Source: a bacterium BMS3Abin11
GTDB lineage: Bacteria; Pseudomonadota; Gammaproteobacteria; BMS3Bbin11
Direction of reading: 5' to 3'
Length of the DNA stretch: 64,000 nt
Assembly (NCBI GenBank): GCA_002897635.1
Contig: BDTD01000025.1
Span: forward strand, 1 to 64,000
The notes below the pieces were generated by a model, which was not told the origin of the DNA, did not search any database, and saw only the letters and a list, made by a program, of their open reading frames with translations. The translations under genes and the position numbers were made by a program. Position 1 is the first letter of the stretch. Each line of letters opens with the position of its first letter. Positions 62,196 to 64,000 of this stretch are shown in pieces.

Positions 62196-62831
62196 GTGTC
62201 CGAGATCGCACAATCCATCCTGACAGCAGTGCAAAGTTATGAGCCAGTGCTCACAGAATATGGCCTGCTCATCATTTTTGCCGCCATCACGCTAGAGGGC
62301 CTCGGAATACCTGCTCCTGGTCAAAGCCTGCTTATCGCAGGTGCGTTATTGAGCACACGTGGGCAGTTCAATATCAGCCTGGTACTGATATCGGCCTTGC
62401 TTGCAGCATTTACCGGAAGTACGCTGGGTTATATTATCGGCAGAGTCGGCGGTAGAAAATTGCTTCTCCGTCTGCCGCTCAGCCCCTCCCGACTCAATCG
62501 CATAGATACCCTCTGTCAACGCTACGGCACAGTACTCGTCATCCTATCACGCTTCATCGACGGCCCCCGTCAACTCACAGGTATTGTCGTCGGCAGCCTG
62601 CAAATGCCCACTATTCCGTTTCTCCTGGCAACCAGTGCAGGAGCAGTGCTATGGGTTGGGTTTTGGGGACTCGGTAGTTACTACCTTGGTCAGAATATTC
62701 GCATCATTGAACAGGTTTTAAAATCTGCTTCACCTTATACCTGGATCGCCACAGGTCTTTCAATCTTCGCATTATCCGCATACCTTTTCCGAAGGCACAT
62801 CCGCAAAAAGCCCCCGCCTGAAAAACGCTAG
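62196..62831 (+). CDS. DedA-family membrane protein
   Basis: A 211-aa DedA (SNARE-associated/VTT domain) protein. It starts at GTG 62196 with GAGG eight bases upstream. Family words are YGLLIIFAAITLEGLGIPAPG, GSTLGYIIGRVGG and VILSRFIDGPRQLTGIVVGSL, with the conserved Arg of the re-entrant loop. DedA proteins act in lipid carrier recycling (for example undecaprenyl phosphate or phosphatidylethanolamine scrambling); which one applies is unknown. Confidence 0.88.
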   Translation: MSEIAQSILTAVQSYEPVLTEYGLLIIFAAITLEGLGIPAPGQSLLIAGALLSTRGQFNISLVLISALLAAFTGSTLGYIIGRVGGRKLLLRLPLSPSRLNRIDTLCQRYGTVLVILSRFIDGPRQLTGIVVGSLQMPTIPFLLATSAGAVLWVGFWGLGSYYLGQNIRIIEQVLKSASPYTWIATGLSIFALSAYLFRRHIRKKPPPEKR

Positions 62832-62938
62832 ACCTTACCAAACTATGTGTAGTTTCTGGGTGTGCCTGCTCCGACCTGTCAGTAAAACACTCTTACTCCG
62901 TACCAACAATAGATACATTTGGCGAACAGCTGAGTTAA

Positions 62939-62957
62939 GGAACCTGATTAATTATGT
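62939..62957. mobile_element. Single-ended MITE remnant
   Basis: GGAACCTGATTAATTATG preceded by TTAA (62935-62938), matching the start of subfamily A. The opposite end is missing, although a TTAA lies at 62958-62961. The call is weak. The rest of the 62832-63053 gap is uninformative. Confidence 0.4.
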
Positions 62958-63053
62958 TTAATGTTTTATCCATCCTCACTCCATCGACAAACAGGTATAC
63001 TGCTTTGCTGTCATTTCCGGTAAAAGAAGACGGGATCCCTTGAGACAAACACA

Positions 63054-63734
63054 ATGCACACCCTTGTCATCGAAGACGATATCGAAACAGCAAACTACAT
63101 TGCCAAAGGCCTGAAGGAACACGGTCATGTGGTCGATCAGGCTTCTGACGGTAAGGATGGCCTGTTTATGTCGCTGGAAAATGACTATGACATCATCATA
63201 CTCGATCGCATGCTACCTGCACTCGACGGGCTGTCCATCCTGAAAACCCTGCGCATTTCAGAGCGTCAGACACCAGTAATCATACTCAGCGCCCTGGGTG
63301 AAGTAGACGACAGGGTAGAAGGCCTGAAGGCCGGAGGTGATGACTACCTGGTAAAACCCTTTGCCTTCTCCGAACTGCTTGCACGCATCGAAGCACTGTT
63401 GCGACGCGGCGAAATAAAACCCGATACCAGCCTGATGAAAGTGGCCGATCTGGAGCTGGATCGTCTGACCCATACAGTTAAACGGGCCGGTAAAACTATC
63501 GACCTGCAACCGCGCGAATATATGATTCTCGAATTTTTCATGCAGCATGCCGGCCAGGTCGTTACCCGTACCATGCTACTGGAGAGTGTCTGGGATTATC
63601 ACTTCGATCCTCAAACCAACATCATCGATGTGCACATCAGTCGGCTGCGCAATAAGATAGACAAAGAATTCGATTCACCCCTGTTGCAGACCGTGCGCGG
63701 TGCCGGCTATTGCCTTCGCGAATCATCGGCGTAA
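63054..63734 (+). CDS. OmpR/PhoB-family response regulator
   Basis: A 226-aa response regulator. The receiver has the acidic pair ED at 7-8 (VIEDDIETAN), the phospho-Asp in IIILDRMLPALDG and the Lys in YLVKPFAFSELLARI. The C-terminal winged helix at about 130-222 shows LQPREYMILEFFMQHAGQVV and HISRLRNKIDKEF, then TVRGAGYCL. It is most like metal-response or QseB-type regulators. It sits directly before its kinase gene, which runs off the window. Confidence 0.92.
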   Translation: MHTLVIEDDIETANYIAKGLKEHGHVVDQASDGKDGLFMSLENDYDIIILDRMLPALDGLSILKTLRISERQTPVIILSALGEVDDRVEGLKAGGDDYLVKPFAFSELLARIEALLRRGEIKPDTSLMKVADLELDRLTHTVKRAGKTIDLQPREYMILEFFMQHAGQVVTRTMLLESVWDYHFDPQTNIIDVHISRLRNKIDKEFDSPLLQTVRGAGYCLRESSA

Positions 63735-63745
63735 TCGCCTGGTCC

Positions 63746-64000
63746 ATGCAGCACCGTCTATTACACAGTTTCAGCTTTCGTCTGGCCTTTGCCTATATGG
63801 TACTGTTTGGCATTTCGGTACTACTGCTGCTGGGCTTTATCTACTGGTCGACAGCGGCCTATATGTCCAGACAGGCTGATGCCACCATTGCTGCCGAGAT
63901 CACCGGCCTATCGGAACGTTATGATATAGATGGCCTCACCGGTTTGATAAATGTCATCAACGAACGGTTGTCACGCAAACCCACCGGCTCATCCATCTAC
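63746..64000 (+). CDS. Sensor histidine kinase, N-terminal part
   Basis: Only the first 85 codons are in the window. It begins MQHRLLHSFSFRLAFAYMV, followed by a membrane segment (about 14-36), a short periplasmic stretch (DATIAAEITGLSERYDID, then GLTGLINVI) and no catalytic domain yet. Context (12 bp after the OmpR-type regulator) supports the kinase call. Confidence 0.78.
   Translation, partial: MQHRLLHSFSFRLAFAYMVLFGISVLLLLGFIYWSTAAYMSRQADATIAAEITGLSERYDIDGLTGLINVINERLSRKPTGSSIY

Noticed and set aside
1-64000. CRISPR array, tRNA, rRNA, prophage or integron
   Set aside because: No repeat-spacer pattern, cloverleaf, ribosomal sequence, phage module or attC-like series was found on reading either strand.

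Overview
This 64 kb window comes from a sulfur-oxidising gammaproteobacterium with a moderately AT-rich genome. The evidence is a complete oxidative-type dissimilatory sulfite reductase locus (dsrABEFHCMKLJOPNR, 30134-42932) with the marker genes dsrEFH and dsrL and no dsrD. The pepA-holC-valS, lptFG, rsmE/rsmJ, fabI, moaE and sucCD genes are of ordinary gammaproteobacterial type. I cannot name the genus. No rRNA, tRNA, CRISPR array or prophage is visible.

Layout. 1-513: interspersed-repeat DNA. 514-8087: lptG/lptF diverging from pepA-holC-(acidic hypothetical)-valS. 8257-22467: housekeeping and envelope genes (thrC, a beta-barrel protein, rsmE-rsmJ-perM-type permease, moaE, fabI, a small SET protein, a YihY protein, an FKBP isomerase, a DUF481 protein, bioA). 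22534-29756: accessory genes and decay (a Sel1 remnant, a Crp-type regulator, a coiled-coil membrane protein, an lpxO-like pseudogene, an alpha/beta hydrolase, a PhoX/DUF839-like exported protein). 29757-42932: the dsr locus. 43082-46747: a NarX/NarL-like two-component pair, then an OprP-like porin on the other strand. 46898-48889: a graveyard holding a second narL 3' end, an IS256-type transposase pseudogene, an exported DsrE-like protein and repeats. 49100-58900: an S24-like protein, malic enzyme, mdh, panB, an SLC13-type transporter, gloB, panD and sucCD. 59192-64000: a CDF exporter, a flippase-like protein, DUF202 and DedA proteins, and an OmpR-type regulator with the start of its kinase.

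How the genes work together. DsrC carries sulfur delivered through DsrEFH. DsrAB oxidises it with siroheme that DsrN amidates. DsrL handles electrons in the cytoplasm, and DsrMKJOP links the pathway to the quinone pool. The NarX/NarL-like pair directly after dsrR, where Allochromatium vinosum has dsrS, is a candidate local regulator. A detached exported DsrE-like protein lies about 5.7 kb past dsrR.

The strongest unexplained structure is a family of palindromic 158-159 bp elements in two subfamilies. They share a central palindrome and make 4-bp target duplications (TTAA, CTAG, CTGG, and CCAG or TGAA for short forms). Six full copies and five or six short derivatives of about 50-63 bp are present. 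One full copy interrupts the IS256 transposase, one short copy splits a decaying gene, one short copy sits inside the dsr operon just before dsrC, and one abuts the panB start codon. No transposase that could move them is visible here.
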